NCBI RefSeq assembly: GCF_024721175.1
Contig: NZ_CP099400.1
Span: forward strand, 248,001-312,000
Reading direction: 5' to 3'
Length of the DNA: 64,000 nt
Source of the DNA: Rhizobium sp. Pop5
Lineage (GTDB): Bacteria > Pseudomonadota > Alphaproteobacteria > Rhizobiales > Rhizobiaceae
Positions 18,078 to 27,257 of this stretch are shown here, piece by piece. Made by a program: the position numbers and the translations under genes. The notes below the pieces were generated by a model. It had not been told where the DNA came from. It saw only the letters and a program-made list of their open reading frames with translations, and ran no database searches. How positions within the stretch are numbered: the first letter of the stretch is position 1; each line of letters opens with the position of its first letter.

Positions 18078-20053
18078 CGCTGGTTCCGACCCTTTTCGTT
18101 TTGGCCTTCTTTTTCCTGGGGCCGTTCAATTGGTCGCGCCAACACACCTGGACACGGGCGGTAACCTGCGCGTTTGTGGCAGTAGTCGCATTGCGATATA
18201 TGTTCTGGCGCTTGACGGAGACGGTGCTTCCCTATCCCAACGACGGCGCGAGTTTCTACTGGGTCTGGATCCTCTTCATCGTCGAGATACTGGCGTGCGT
18301 CGAAGTCATCCTTTTTCTGGTATTGATGAGCCGCTACGTCGACAGGAGCGCAGAAGCGGACAGGCTGGCTCGGGTTTTCTTTGCGCGAGAGCAGCATGAG
18401 CTGCCGACTGTCGATGTTTTCATTCCAACCTATAACGAGCCGCTCGATGTGCTCGAGCGAACCATCATCGGCGCCCGCTCGCTGGATTATCCCCCCCACA
18501 AACTGAATGTGTATGTGCTTGACGATCAGCGCCGGGATTGGCTGAGGGCCTATTGCGAAGAGAAGAACGTCATCCACGTCACGCGCGCCGACAACAAGCA
18601 CGCCAAGGCGGGCAATATGAACAATGGGCTGAAGGTCAGCTCGGGCGAGTTTATTGCGGTCTTCGACGCCGATTTTGTTCCCTATCGACATTTCCTTCGC
18701 CGGACGTTGCCCTTCTTTTCCGACGACAGCATCGGCATCGTCCAGACACCTCAACATTTCTTCAATGTCGATCCGGTGCAATCAAATCTGGGCCTGGAGA
18801 ATATCTGGCCGGACGAGCAGCGCTTGTTCTTCGACGAGATCGCGCCCAGTCGAGACGCCTGGGACGTCAGTTTCTGCTGCGGATCATGCTCGATTGCCCG
18901 CCGCAAGTCCATCGACGCAATAGGCGGTTTTCCCACGGAGTCGATTACAGAAGACCTGCTGACAACTCTTTCGATGCTCAACAAAGGCTACAAGACCCGC
19001 TACCTGAACGAGCGGCTATCGATGGGACTGGCCGCCGAAAACCTGACCGGTTATTTTGTGCAGCGCGAACGGTGGTGCCAGGGAGGTATTCAAACCCTTT
19101 ACCTGTATAATGGCCCGCTGCGCGGCCCCGGATTGACGCTCTTTCAACGGATCATGTTCCTGCCAGCGTCCTGGCTGGTGCAGTATCTGGTCCGCTTCAT
19201 GATATTGCTCGTCCCCATCGTCTATCTCTGGTTCGGCCTACTGCCGCTCTATTTCACTGATGTAGCCGATTACGTGTCTCATCAGGTGCCGCTGCTGGCG
19301 GCGTATTTCCTGCTTATGCTATGGATCACGCCGACGCGCTATCTGCCTGTAGTTTCCAGCGCCGTCGGGACCTTTGCGACATTCCGCATGTTGCCGACAG
19401 TGGTCTCCAGCCTCGTGAGACCGTTTGGCAAGCCGTTCAAGGTGACGCCAAAGGGCAGTGGAAACGAGTTAAACCAGTTCGACCGCTACAGCCTCGCCTG
19501 GATCGCAAGCATGATCATGATCACGGTCCTTGGTCTGCTGGTGAACCTCGTCCCGGAAACCTCGCATGTACAAGGCCTGTTTTCGCCGGTTGCGGCCTGG
19601 TGGTCAGGTATCAATATCGTCGTCCTGCTCATCGCATCACTCATCTGCTTTGAGAAACCGCGGCGCCTGTTTCATGCGTTCAAGCTCGATGAGCCCGCTG
19701 TTGTAAACGATGTCCCCGGCCAAGTCGTCAGTTTGGCATTGGATAAGGCGGTCGTCGCTGTCCCCAACATGGCACGATTTCAATCCAAATCGGTCATGCT
19801 GAAACTCGCCGGCTTCGCCCCCTTCGAAGCGGAGCTCGGACAGGTCACTCAACGACGAAGGAGTATTAGTCGCGGCGGCGACAACGAAGACTATTACCTG
19901 CACCTGTATTTCGAGCTCAGCGGCTCTGCTCGCGACAGCATGATTGTAAAACTCTACACCGGTCAATATTCGCGGGACATTCGCGACATCGACAAGGTTG
20001 CCGTCTCTCTCAATCTGTTGTTGCGGTCTTTCGGGCGAACACGCACGTTGTAG
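18059..20053 (+). CDS. bgsA: Family-2 glycosyltransferase, BgsA-type mixed-linkage beta-glucan synthase
   Basis: A 664-residue inner-membrane processive synthase. Two or three N-terminal helices precede a GT2 domain with FIPTYNEP, DDQ, the DxD motif in VFDADFVPY, TED and QRERW, the D, DxD, D, QxxRW set of cellulose-synthase-like enzymes; more helices follow. The C-terminal cytoplasmic tail of roughly 110 residues has no PilZ RxxxR...DxSxxG pattern that I can see, as reported for BgsA, whose tail binds cyclic di-GMP. The GTG start at 18059 overlaps the bgsB-like stop by 19 bases. The product in S. meliloti is a (1-3)(1-4)-beta-glucan; the same is inferred here. Confidence 0.75.
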   Translation: MVQYLVALVPTLFVLAFFFLGPFNWSRQHTWTRAVTCAFVAVVALRYMFWRLTETVLPYPNDGASFYWVWILFIVEILACVEVILFLVLMSRYVDRSAEADRLARVFFAREQHELPTVDVFIPTYNEPLDVLERTIIGARSLDYPPHKLNVYVLDDQRRDWLRAYCEEKNVIHVTRADNKHAKAGNMNNGLKVSSGEFIAVFDADFVPYRHFLRRTLPFFSDDSIGIVQTPQHFFNVDPVQSNLGLENIWPDEQRLFFDEIAPSRDAWDVSFCCGSCSIARRKSIDAIGGFPTESITEDLLTTLSMLNKGYKTRYLNERLSMGLAAENLTGYFVQRERWCQGGIQTLYLYNGPLRGPGLTLFQRIMFLPASWLVQYLVRFMILLVPIVYLWFGLLPLYFTDVADYVSHQVPLLAAYFLLMLWITPTRYLPVVSSAVGTFATFRMLPTVVSSLVRPFGKPFKVTPKGSGNELNQFDRYSLAWIASMIMITVLGLLVNLVPETSHVQGLFSPVAAWWSGINIVVLLIASLICFEKPRRLFHAFKLDEPAVVNDVPGQVVSLALDKAVVAVPNMARFQSKSVMLKLAGFAPFEAELGQVTQRRRSISRGGDNEDYYLHLYFELSGSARDSMIVKLYTGQYSRDIRDIDKVAVSLNLLLRSFGRTRTL

Positions 20054-20133
20054 CACTGCACCACGATCTTAAGGTTCCTGCCACCCGATCTCTCGGATTT
20101 GCCGAAGCGTCGATTTGTTCTCGAAAGAATCGG

Positions 20134-20352
20134 CTAGACCGTTGGTCCGAGGATGGAAAGTGCGTCCTGCAGTCTGAGCGCCGCCAGCGCTTCCATTGCC
20201 TCGTCCGGAGACCATCCTGCTTCCAGCGCTGCGGAGAGAACGAGCGACTCCGTTTGAAGCTCAAGCTTTTCGTAAAGCGGCTCGATGGCTTCGCGGGCGG
20301 TGACGACATGCTGATCGGGCGGCGTGATGGGTGTCGCAGCAACCGTGGGCAT
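20134..20352 (-). CDS. Small hypothetical protein, 72 aa
   Basis: A 72-residue protein, MPTVAATPITPPDQHVV at its start and a helical remainder (AREAIEPLYEKLELQTESLVLSA as two overlapping helices). The ATG at 20352 sits 6 bases after AAGGAGGAG, far better than the longer in-frame start at 20415. It faces the bgsBA-like operon tail to tail. No family is recognised; no membrane segment or signal peptide is present. Confidence 0.6.
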   Translation of the reverse strand: MPTVAATPITPPDQHVVTAREAIEPLYEKLELQTESLVLSAALEAGWSPDEAMEALAALRLQDALSILGPTV

Positions 20353-20776
20353 AGTGCTCCTCCTTTTGAACGCTAAGGTTCGAAACCCAAGTGCAGGCAT
20401 CATGGTTCCGTTCACATCGCATTTTTTGCCTTATCACGGCTGACGCAAACTGTTCCGAAACTCTGGACGGTCGAAACTTCGCCGGCGTCTTTGGGGTCGA
20501 GCGAAAAATCTTCGCTCAATGCAAACGAAAAGAGAGGCTACCGCACAATTGCCAAAAGCGGAAGCGACTTGCGACAATCACTGTTGCGCATGGATCGCAG
20601 ATGTTGAAGAAGCATGCCGTCACAACTGTCGCGACACATCGGTTGCGGCGTCCCGCATGACGCCGAGCGCCGACAACAGGCAGATGGGCGACCGTCATTA
20701 TCTTGCTGAAAATGCCGATGATTGGCCTTAGTGGCAATAATATCCGTCGCAAAGCGATTCTTTAACGGGATCTCCA
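20353..20776. other. Intergenic region, 424 bp
   Basis: No gene is supported. GAGCGAA-AAATC-TTCGCTC at 20499-20517 is a perfect inverted repeat with 7-bp arms and may be a short hairpin or an operator between the divergent small gene and the DUF606 pair. A plus-strand frame over 20519-20731 has no Shine-Dalgarno and no protein character. Confidence 0.45.
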
Positions 20777-21262
20777 ATGACCATCGAAAGAGCACGAAAT
20801 CCGCATCCGATCTACTTTGCCGGAGCTTTTGCCACGGGTGGGCTCCTGACGTTCATGGTGCACCTCAACGGGGAGCTGGCGCGTTATGGAAATCCCCTCT
20901 TCTCGTCATGGACCGCCCACGGCACAGGCATCATCGCAGCCATCATTCTTCTCCTGCTGATCCGCCGGCGCGGCACGCCAAAGCTGGGGAAGGCCTCCAG
21001 CGCGCCCTTGTGGGCCTATTTCGGCGGAATATCCGGCGCGGCAACGGTCATTCTGACCTCGACTGCGGTCAATTCACCACTCGGGCTCTCCGGCACTTTG
21101 GCCTTGGGGTTGGGTGGCCAGGTCGCTTTCAGCGTTGCGGCCGACAGTTGGGGACTGTTCGGCCTGCAGAAGCGGCGTCCCGACACACGAGATGTCGTGG
21201 CGCTGGGCTTGGTCATCATGGGGGCCGCGCTCATCATCCTGTTCGGGCGAGGTGCGGCATGA
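20777..21262 (+). CDS. DMT superfamily (DUF606/YdcZ) half-transporter, first subunit
   Basis: A 161-residue membrane protein with about five hydrophobic helices, including GLLTFMVHLNGELARYG near the start and LVIMGAALIILFGRG at the end, as in the YdcZ/DUF606 branch of the drug/metabolite transporter superfamily. Its stop overlaps the start of a second protein of the same family (ATGA). Paired small DMT proteins often form heterodimers. Substrate unknown. Confidence 0.8.
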   Translation: MTIERARNPHPIYFAGAFATGGLLTFMVHLNGELARYGNPLFSSWTAHGTGIIAAIILLLLIRRRGTPKLGKASSAPLWAYFGGISGAATVILTSTAVNSPLGLSGTLALGLGGQVAFSVAADSWGLFGLQKRRPDTRDVVALGLVIMGAALIILFGRGAA

Positions 21263-21699
21263 CGGTCTTCGTTCTCCTCGCTTGCCTGGGCGGCATGCTC
21301 GTCGGTCTCAGCCGTCAGCTCAATGGACGGTTGAGCATCTCCACGACGCCGCTGATCGCATCTTTCTGGAACCACGCCGTCGGTTTTGTCGTCCTTACCT
21401 GCCTCGGTCTTTTCGTCGGAGGCCTGCTTCCTGCCGGCGCAGCCGAGGCGCCCTGGTATATCTATTTGGGTGGTCCCATCGGCGTTATCTTCGTGGCAGC
21501 CGGCAGCTGGGCGATTGCGCGAATAGGCGCGGTCAATTCGGCTCTGCTGATCATCGGCGGGCAGATGGTAACGGGGGTGGCGTTCGACTATGCGCGCGCC
21601 GTCCCAGCATCGTTCTCGGCGAACGCGGCCGGCATTGTTCTGATCGTCGGCGGCATGATCGTCAGTCGGGGAAGACGCAAAGTCGACGGTTCGCAATAG
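21259..21699 (+). CDS. DMT superfamily (DUF606/YdcZ) half-transporter, second subunit
   Basis: A 146-residue partner with about five helices and the family motif GLSRQLNGRLSISTTPLIASFWNHAVG, equivalent to LNGELARYGNPLFSSWTAHGTG in the preceding protein. The ATG overlaps the previous stop, indicating coupled translation and probably a 1:1 complex. Substrate unknown. Confidence 0.8.
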   Translation: MTVFVLLACLGGMLVGLSRQLNGRLSISTTPLIASFWNHAVGFVVLTCLGLFVGGLLPAGAAEAPWYIYLGGPIGVIFVAAGSWAIARIGAVNSALLIIGGQMVTGVAFDYARAVPASFSANAAGIVLIVGGMIVSRGRRKVDGSQ

Positions 21700-21762
21700 C
21701 TGCGCCACGCTACCGGGCGGCGGGAGCGCCTTCCCATCGTGTGATCTTCAGCCACGGTCGTC

Positions 21763-22650
21763 TCAGGCGAGGTATTTCTTAAACCAGTCCACCGTTCGCT
21801 GCCAGGCGAGCTTGGCGGCCGCTTCGTCATAGCGCGGCGTGGAATCGTTGTGGAAGCCGTGATTGACGTCGGGGTAGATATAGGCCTCGTAGGTTTTCCC
21901 GGACGCTTTCAGCGCGGCCTCATAGGCAGGCCAGCCTTCGTTGATCCCCTTGTCCAACCCGGCATAATGGAGGAGAAGCGGTGCTTTGATCTTGGGCACA
22001 TCCTCGGTGCGCGGCTGCCTGCCGTAGAAAGGCACGGCGGCGGCAAGCTCGGGATAGGCGACCGCAGCGGCATTGGCGACGCCGCCGCCGTAGCAGAAGC
22101 CGGTGATGCCGACCTTGCCGGTGGTGAGGTCGCTGTACATCAGGAACTCGACCGCAGCGAAGAAGTCGTTCATCAGCTTTTCCGGGTCGACCTTCTGCTG
22201 GAGTTCCCGCCCCTTTTCGTCATTGCCGGGATAGCCTCCGACCGAGGTGAGCCCGTCGGGCGCAAGCGCAATGAAGCCCGCCTTTGCCACGCGCCGCGCC
22301 ACATCCTCGATATAGGGGTTCAGGCCTCTGTTCTCGTGCACGACCACCACGGCGGCGACCTTGCCGGCAGCTTTCGCGGGGCGGACGAGATAGCCGCGCA
22401 CATCTCCATTTCCTTTCGGCGAGGGATAGGTGATGTACTCGGCTGATATATCGGGATCGGTGAATTCCACCTGGGTCGCGAGCGCATAGTCGGGGCTGAG
22501 AGACGCAAGAATGGCGGCTGCCGTCACCCCGCCGACCGCAAATTTGCCGGCCCGGTCGAGAAATTCGCGCTTGGTGATTTTTCCGTGCGCGTAATAGTCG
22601 TAGAGTTCGAGAAGTTCTTGAGGGAAATCCTTGGCTGTCATACGGGTCAT
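21763..22650 (-). CDS. Dienelactone hydrolase family protein, YghX type
   Basis: A 295-residue alpha/beta hydrolase with the Cys nucleophile of dienelactone hydrolases in ITGFCYGGG and the C-terminal catalytic His in VNHGFHND; the Asp is probably in YAGLDKG. The N-terminal region has KREFLDR followed by a hydrophobic run ([15 protein letters not shown]), a possible Tat-like export signal without a perfect twin-arginine. The ATG at 22650 follows GGGAGGAGCC; a longer start at 22680 is less likely. It is monocistronic. The natural substrate of this subgroup is unknown. Confidence 0.82.
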   Translation of the reverse strand: MTRMTAKDFPQELLELYDYYAHGKITKREFLDRAGKFAVGGVTAAAILASLSPDYALATQVEFTDPDISAEYITYPSPKGNGDVRGYLVRPAKAAGKVAAVVVVHENRGLNPYIEDVARRVAKAGFIALAPDGLTSVGGYPGNDEKGRELQQKVDPEKLMNDFFAAVEFLMYSDLTTGKVGITGFCYGGGVANAAAVAYPELAAAVPFYGRQPRTEDVPKIKAPLLLHYAGLDKGINEGWPAYEAALKASGKTYEAYIYPDVNHGFHNDSTPRYDEAAAKLAWQRTVDWFKKYLA

Positions 22651-22979
22651 GATGGCTCCTCCCTTGCCTCGGGTTCTCACGCCATCCTACACACGTAAGC
22701 TCGCGACTCTTGTCAACATTTCGCGAGTTCTGCGTGAGCCTGCCGGCGCAATCATAGCTTGCGGCGAAGACGCCGGCATCCGCCGATCCCTGGCGTCGAC
22801 GCCCGCCCTTTTCGATTTGCCGACGCAATTTGCCGTTCGAGACGCGGAATCGGCAGCCGCCTACCGATCTATGAAAATTAATTTCATACTCATGCTTTGA
22901 GGCCCGTTTTCTATTGACGCCCTTCGTTTTTTGTCCCAACTTAAAGAAAATAAATTACCTAAATGGGAACCTGATCGGC
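22651..22979. other. Divergent promoter region before the Gfo/Idh-ABC operon
   Basis: Contains ATGAAA-ATTAA-TTTCAT at 22871-22887 (perfect 6-bp arms, 5-bp spacer), a possible -35 TTGACG at 22914-22919, and a segment at 22931-22954 resembling one before the Rid-RpiR operon at 33295-33318. No gene is seen in this 329-bp region. Confidence 0.45.
22872..22886. promoter_or_regulatory. Candidate operator TGAAA-N5-TTTCA
   Basis: A symmetric site upstream of the sugar-dehydrogenase/ABC operon. A similar one with a 4-bp spacer lies at 33237-33250, next to an RpiR regulator operon. RpiR regulators bind AT-rich palindromes of this size, so regulation by the RpiR protein at 33744 is a reasonable but untested idea. 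Confidence 0.4.
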
Positions 22980-24137
22980 ATGAAAGTGGGAATCATAGGG
23001 CTAGGATTCCGGCTCGGTTATCTCGGCTACGTCTTCAAGGCGATCGACAGCAGCTTCGACATCGTAGGCTATGTGGACCCGGATCCCGCCGGGCTTCCCG
23101 GATTGACGGAAAAGGGAATTTCGGTCGGCAAGGCCTATGGTTCGCCGGAAGAGCTTCTTGCCTCCGAGAAGCTCGATCTCCTGATGATCGGCTCTCCCAA
23201 TCATATGCATCTCGACCATATCAGATTGGGCCTTCAGGCCGGTCTCAAGGTCTTCTGCGAAAAGCCGATTGTCACGACAATCGCCGAGAGCATCGAGCTT
23301 GCCCATCTGATGGCGAAATTCGGCCATGAGCGGCTGATGGTCGGTCTCGTGCTGCGCTATTCTCCTCTTTACCGGGATCTGCGTGCCATCCAGGCCGAGG
23401 GCAAGCTCGGTCAGATCGTGTCGATCGAAGCTTCCGAACATATCGAGCCCTATCACGGCGCTTTCTTCATGCGCGACTGGCGTCGTTACGAGCGCTATTC
23501 CGGCAGCTTCATGCTGGAGAAATGCTGCCACGACCTCGACCTTTATAATGGCGTCGTTGGCGCGCGGCCGGAGCGCGTCGCCAGTTTCGGCGGCCGCAAG
23601 AGCTTCATCCCGGCGAACGACCCGGCGCGCGAAGGCATCAACGATCTCGAGCTTTTCCATCGCAAGCCAAGCGGATGGATGGGCTCTGACAAGGTCTTCG
23701 ACAGCGATGCCGACATCATCGATTATCAGGTGGCGATCGTCGAATATGCCAATGGTGTGGGCATGAACTTCCATACCAATCTCAATGTGCCCGACCAGTT
23801 CCGCCGTTTCGCCATCATGGGTTCGCGCGGTATGGCCGAAGGCGATTTCGTTCGCGGCTACCTCAACGTGCACGAACAGCTGACCGGCAACAAAGTGGTC
23901 GAGAACACTTACGCCGCCACCGAGCTCTCCCAGCATTACGGCGCCGATGAACAGATGGCGGGTGATCTGCTCGAAAGCGTGCGCACCGGGCTCGAACTTC
24001 CCGTCTCCACGCTGAACGCGCTCGAAGCCGGCATTCTGGCGCTCGCGATGGACGAAGCAAGGATGAGGAAAACGGTCGTCGACCTGCGCCCCATCTGGGA
24101 CCGCTTCGACGAGGCCCTTCACGCAAGAGCGGCTTGA
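22980..24137 (+). CDS. Gfo/Idh/MocA family oxidoreductase
   Basis: A 385-residue NAD(P)-dependent dehydrogenase. The N-terminal Rossmann fold shows MKVGIIGLGFRLGYLG and the signature CEKPI at about residue 100; the catalytic-domain motif EKCCHDLDLYN supplies the usual HD. These enzymes oxidise or reduce cyclic polyols, sugars or amino sugars. The ATG at 22980 is preferred to an earlier in-frame start because it leaves the Rossmann glycine motif at the very N-terminus, as the family requires. It is the first gene of an operon with a CUT1 sugar importer, so the imported sugar is probably its substrate. Confidence 0.88.
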   Translation: MKVGIIGLGFRLGYLGYVFKAIDSSFDIVGYVDPDPAGLPGLTEKGISVGKAYGSPEELLASEKLDLLMIGSPNHMHLDHIRLGLQAGLKVFCEKPIVTTIAESIELAHLMAKFGHERLMVGLVLRYSPLYRDLRAIQAEGKLGQIVSIEASEHIEPYHGAFFMRDWRRYERYSGSFMLEKCCHDLDLYNGVVGARPERVASFGGRKSFIPANDPAREGINDLELFHRKPSGWMGSDKVFDSDADIIDYQVAIVEYANGVGMNFHTNLNVPDQFRRFAIMGSRGMAEGDFVRGYLNVHEQLTGNKVVENTYAATELSQHYGADEQMAGDLLESVRTGLELPVSTLNALEAGILALAMDEARMRKTVVDLRPIWDRFDEALHARAA

Positions 24138-24150
24138 GGAAGGCGGCAAG

Positions 24151-25035
24151 ATGAGTGTCCAAAGAAGCGCCTTCATCTTCGCCTGGATCCTTCTTCTTCC
24201 GGCAGTCCTCTATGTCCTTGCGATCGTCGCCTATCCCCTCGTCGATACGTTCATTCTCTCCTTCACCGATGCGTCGCTGAAAAAGACGACGGAATGGGTC
24301 GGCTGGGTCAATTACGAGAAGATCTTCAACGCCACGTTTGCGGAGGTCATCTTCCGCACCTTCATCTGGACGTTCTTCTCGGTCGCGCTGAAAATGGTGA
24401 TCGGCACCTTCGGCGCGACGATGCTGAATGCCGCCGTGCCCGGCCGCTCGTTGTTCCGGCTCCTGACCATGCCGCCATGGATCGTGCCGATGGCGATCGG
24501 CATCTTCATGTGGGGCTGGATGTATAACGGCCAGTTCGGGATGATATCGGGCGTTTTGCAGCGCCTTGGCCTGGTCGACGGTCCGGTCGCCTTCCTCGCC
24601 TATGGCAGCACCGCCTTCTGGGCGACGATCGTCACCGACGTCTGGATCGGCGTACCGCTGGTGACGATCTATTTCCTGGCGGCGATCCAGTCCATTCCGA
24701 AGGATCTCTACGAGGCCGCCTGGACCGACGGCGCCGGCCGCTGGTACCGCTTCCGCCGCATCACCCTGCCGCTGATGGTGCCTGCGATCATCACCATGTC
24801 CATGCTGTCGCTGATCGCCACCTTCAACTCCTTCGACATCATCTGGATTCTCACGCAGGGCGGCCCGAGCGGCGAGACCACGACAATGATCATCGATACC
24901 TACCACACCGCCATCGGCTCGAAGAAATACGGTGAAGGGGCCGCGCGCGCTGTGCTGATCTGCATCTTCCTGTCGCTCTTCTGCTTTGCCTATTTCCGCG
25001 TCACCCGCCGCCTCAACCCGGAGAAGCGCGCATGA
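24151..25035 (+). CDS. ABC sugar transporter permease, MalF/UgpA type
   Basis: A 294-residue CUT1-family permease with six predicted helices and the EAA loop IPKDLYEAAWTDGAGRWYRFRRITLPLMVP. It follows the dehydrogenase by 13 bp with a GAGGAAGGCGG ribosome site, and overlaps the next gene by 4 bases. It forms the membrane channel with the MalG-type partner. Confidence 0.92.
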   Translation: MSVQRSAFIFAWILLLPAVLYVLAIVAYPLVDTFILSFTDASLKKTTEWVGWVNYEKIFNATFAEVIFRTFIWTFFSVALKMVIGTFGATMLNAAVPGRSLFRLLTMPPWIVPMAIGIFMWGWMYNGQFGMISGVLQRLGLVDGPVAFLAYGSTAFWATIVTDVWIGVPLVTIYFLAAIQSIPKDLYEAAWTDGAGRWYRFRRITLPLMVPAIITMSMLSLIATFNSFDIIWILTQGGPSGETTTMIIDTYHTAIGSKKYGEGAARAVLICIFLSLFCFAYFRVTRRLNPEKRA

Positions 25036-25889
25036 GCAGTGCTGCCATGATCGACCGTTACCGCTGGTGGGAAATCATCCTGATCTATTGCGGCATCGCC
25101 CTGTTCCTGTTCTTCGTGCTGGCGCCTTTCTTCGAAGGTTTCATGGTTTCGCTGAAGCCCCTCAGCCAGCTCTTCTCCTCGCCCTATCGCTTCTGGCCGG
25201 AGAACGGCTCGTTCGAGGCCTACCGGACGATGTGGATCAGCGTGCCGGGTTTCGGGCGCTATATCTTCAACTCGTTCTTCATCTCGATCATCGTTACGGT
25301 GATCGTGCTCTGCCTCGTTATTCCCGCGGCCTATGCCTTCGCCAAGTTCGAATTCAAGGGCATGGGGATTCTGCTCGGCGCCTTCCTGACGGTGAACATG
25401 TTCTCCGGCGCCGTGCTTCTAATTCCGCTCTTCCGCTTGATGCGCAGCATGGGCGTGCTCAACACCTATCTCGCGATGATCGTGCCGGGTGTCGCCTTCC
25501 TGATCCCTTCGGCGATCTGGCTGCTGCGCACCTATATGATCCGCATTCCGCAAGAGCTCAACGAAGCGGCCTATATGGATGGCGCCAGCCATTTCTACAC
25601 GCTTCGCCGTGTCATCCTGCCTATTGCGATGCCGGGGATCATCGTCGTCGCCATCACCACCTTCATCGGCGCTTACGCCCAGCAATTCATCTTCGCGCTG
25701 ACCTTCAACTCGAAGACCGAATACATGCCTTTGCCGGTGGGTCTCTTTGCTTACTTCGGCAAGCAGGAGGTCATCTGGAACGAACTCATGGCGGCTTCCT
25801 TCGTCGGTATTGCGCCGGCGATGGTCGTCATCTTCTTCCTTCAGCGCTACCTCGTCGGCGGGCTGACCGCCGGTGCGGTGAAACAATAA
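25032..25889 (+). CDS. ABC sugar transporter permease, MalG/UgpE type
   Basis: A 285-residue partner permease, six helices, with EAA loop IPQELNEAAYMDGASHFYTLRRVILPIAMP. ATGA overlap with the preceding permease gives translational coupling. The operon supplies a complete CUT1 importer with the binding protein at 25936 and the ATPase at 27258. Confidence 0.92.
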   Translation: MSSAAMIDRYRWWEIILIYCGIALFLFFVLAPFFEGFMVSLKPLSQLFSSPYRFWPENGSFEAYRTMWISVPGFGRYIFNSFFISIIVTVIVLCLVIPAAYAFAKFEFKGMGILLGAFLTVNMFSGAVLLIPLFRLMRSMGVLNTYLAMIVPGVAFLIPSAIWLLRTYMIRIPQELNEAAYMDGASHFYTLRRVILPIAMPGIIVVAITTFIGAYAQQFIFALTFNSKTEYMPLPVGLFAYFGKQEVIWNELMAASFVGIAPAMVVIFFLQRYLVGGLTAGAVKQ

Positions 25890-25935
25890 GACCAAAAGAC
25901 GAGTGAACAGCTAACACAAGAACGGGAGTCACGAC

Positions 25936-27168
25936 GTGAGTATAACAATCAAGACAGGCCTTATGGCGCTCGCCTTGCTCGGTTCGACCGCACTGACCGC
26001 GGTCACTGCCCATGCGGCCGACAAGGAAATCAGCTGGATCTATTGCGGCGACACGATCGACCCGGTCCACACCAAATACATCAAGCAGTGGGAAGAAAAG
26101 AACGCTGGCTGGAAGATCGCCCCTGAGGTCGTCGGCTGGGCGCAGTGCCAGGACAAGGCAACGACGCTCGCAGCCGCCGGCACCCCGGTCGCCATGGCCT
26201 ATGTCGGCTCGCGCACGCTGAAGGAATTCGCGCAGAACGATCTTATCGTCAAGGTGCCGATGACCGATGACGAGAAGAAGGGCTACTATCCCCACATCGT
26301 CGACACGGTGACCTTCGAGGGCACGCAGTGGGGCGTTCCGATCGCCTTTTCCACCAAGGCGCTCTACTGGAACAAGGACCTCTTCAAGCAGGCCGGCCTC
26401 GATCCTGAGAAGCCGCCGAAGACCTGGGCCGAAGAAATCGAGATGGCCAAGACCATCAAGGAAAAGACCGGCATCCCGGGCTTTGGTCTCTCCGCCAAGA
26501 CCTTCGACAACACGATGCACCAGTTCATGCATTGGGTTTACACCAATAATGGCAGCGTGATCGATGCCGATGGCAAGGTTACGCTCGACAGCCCTCAGAT
26601 CCTCGCCGCGCTGAAGGCGTATAAGGACATTTCGGCCTATGCCGAGGAAGGCCCGACGGCCTACGAGCAGAACGAAGTCCGCGCCATCTTCCTCGACGGC
26701 AAGGTCGCCATGATCCAGGCAGGATCGGGTGCGGCCGACCGCCTGAAGAAGACGCAGATCAGCTGGGGCATCACGACGCTGCCGCTTGGCCCCGACGCCA
26801 AAGGCCCGGGAACGCTTCTGATCACCGACAGCCTTGCGATCTTCAAGGGTTCTGGTGTCGAGGACAAGGCGACTGAGTTCGCCAAGTTCATCACCTCGCC
26901 CGAGGTCCAGTCGGAATACGAATTGCAGGGCGGCGCCGGCCTCACCCCGCTGCGTCCTTCGGCAAAGGTCGACGAATTCGTCGCCAAGGACCCTTACTGG
27001 AAGCCGCTCATCGAGGGCATCAGCTACGGTGGCCCCGAGCCGCTCTTCACCGACTATAAGGGTTTCCAGAACTCGGTGATCGAGATGATCCAGTCGGTGG
27101 TAACGGGCAAGGCCGAGCCGGAAGCCGCGCTCAAAAAGGCAGCCGGCGAAATCGAGGCGTTCAAGTAA
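25936..27168 (+). CDS. ABC sugar transporter substrate-binding protein
   Basis: A 410-residue periplasmic binding protein of the extracellular solute-binding family 1. The GTG start at 25936, after AACGGGAG, gives a signal peptide ending TAHAADK. Typical segments are GVPIAFSTKALYWNKDLFKQAGLDP and the C-terminal TEFAKFITSPEVQSEY. Two cysteines in the mature N-terminus (IYCGD and AQCQD) are unusual in this family and may form a disulphide. The ligand is unknown; the dehydrogenase suggests a sugar or polyol. Confidence 0.9.
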   Translation: MSITIKTGLMALALLGSTALTAVTAHAADKEISWIYCGDTIDPVHTKYIKQWEEKNAGWKIAPEVVGWAQCQDKATTLAAAGTPVAMAYVGSRTLKEFAQNDLIVKVPMTDDEKKGYYPHIVDTVTFEGTQWGVPIAFSTKALYWNKDLFKQAGLDPEKPPKTWAEEIEMAKTIKEKTGIPGFGLSAKTFDNTMHQFMHWVYTNNGSVIDADGKVTLDSPQILAALKAYKDISAYAEEGPTAYEQNEVRAIFLDGKVAMIQAGSGAADRLKKTQISWGITTLPLGPDAKGPGTLLITDSLAIFKGSGVEDKATEFAKFITSPEVQSEYELQGGAGLTPLRPSAKVDEFVAKDPYWKPLIEGISYGGPEPLFTDYKGFQNSVIEMIQSVVTGKAEPEAALKKAAGEIEAFK

Positions 27169-27185
27169 GCCCTTTTTGGGCTCTT

Positions 27186-27211
27186 GGGATCGCGGCATAA
27201 GCCGCGATCCC
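27186..27211 (+). terminator. Intercistronic stem-loop between binding protein and ATPase genes
   Basis: GGGATCGCGGC at 27186-27196 pairs perfectly with GCCGCGATCCC at 27201-27211 around ATAA, without a long T run. It probably stabilises or attenuates the mRNA so that binding protein is made in excess. Confidence 0.6.
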
Positions 27212-27257
27212 TCCCCTGATCGAACATGCGACGAAGGCCGCCGGCGGAGAGAGATTT

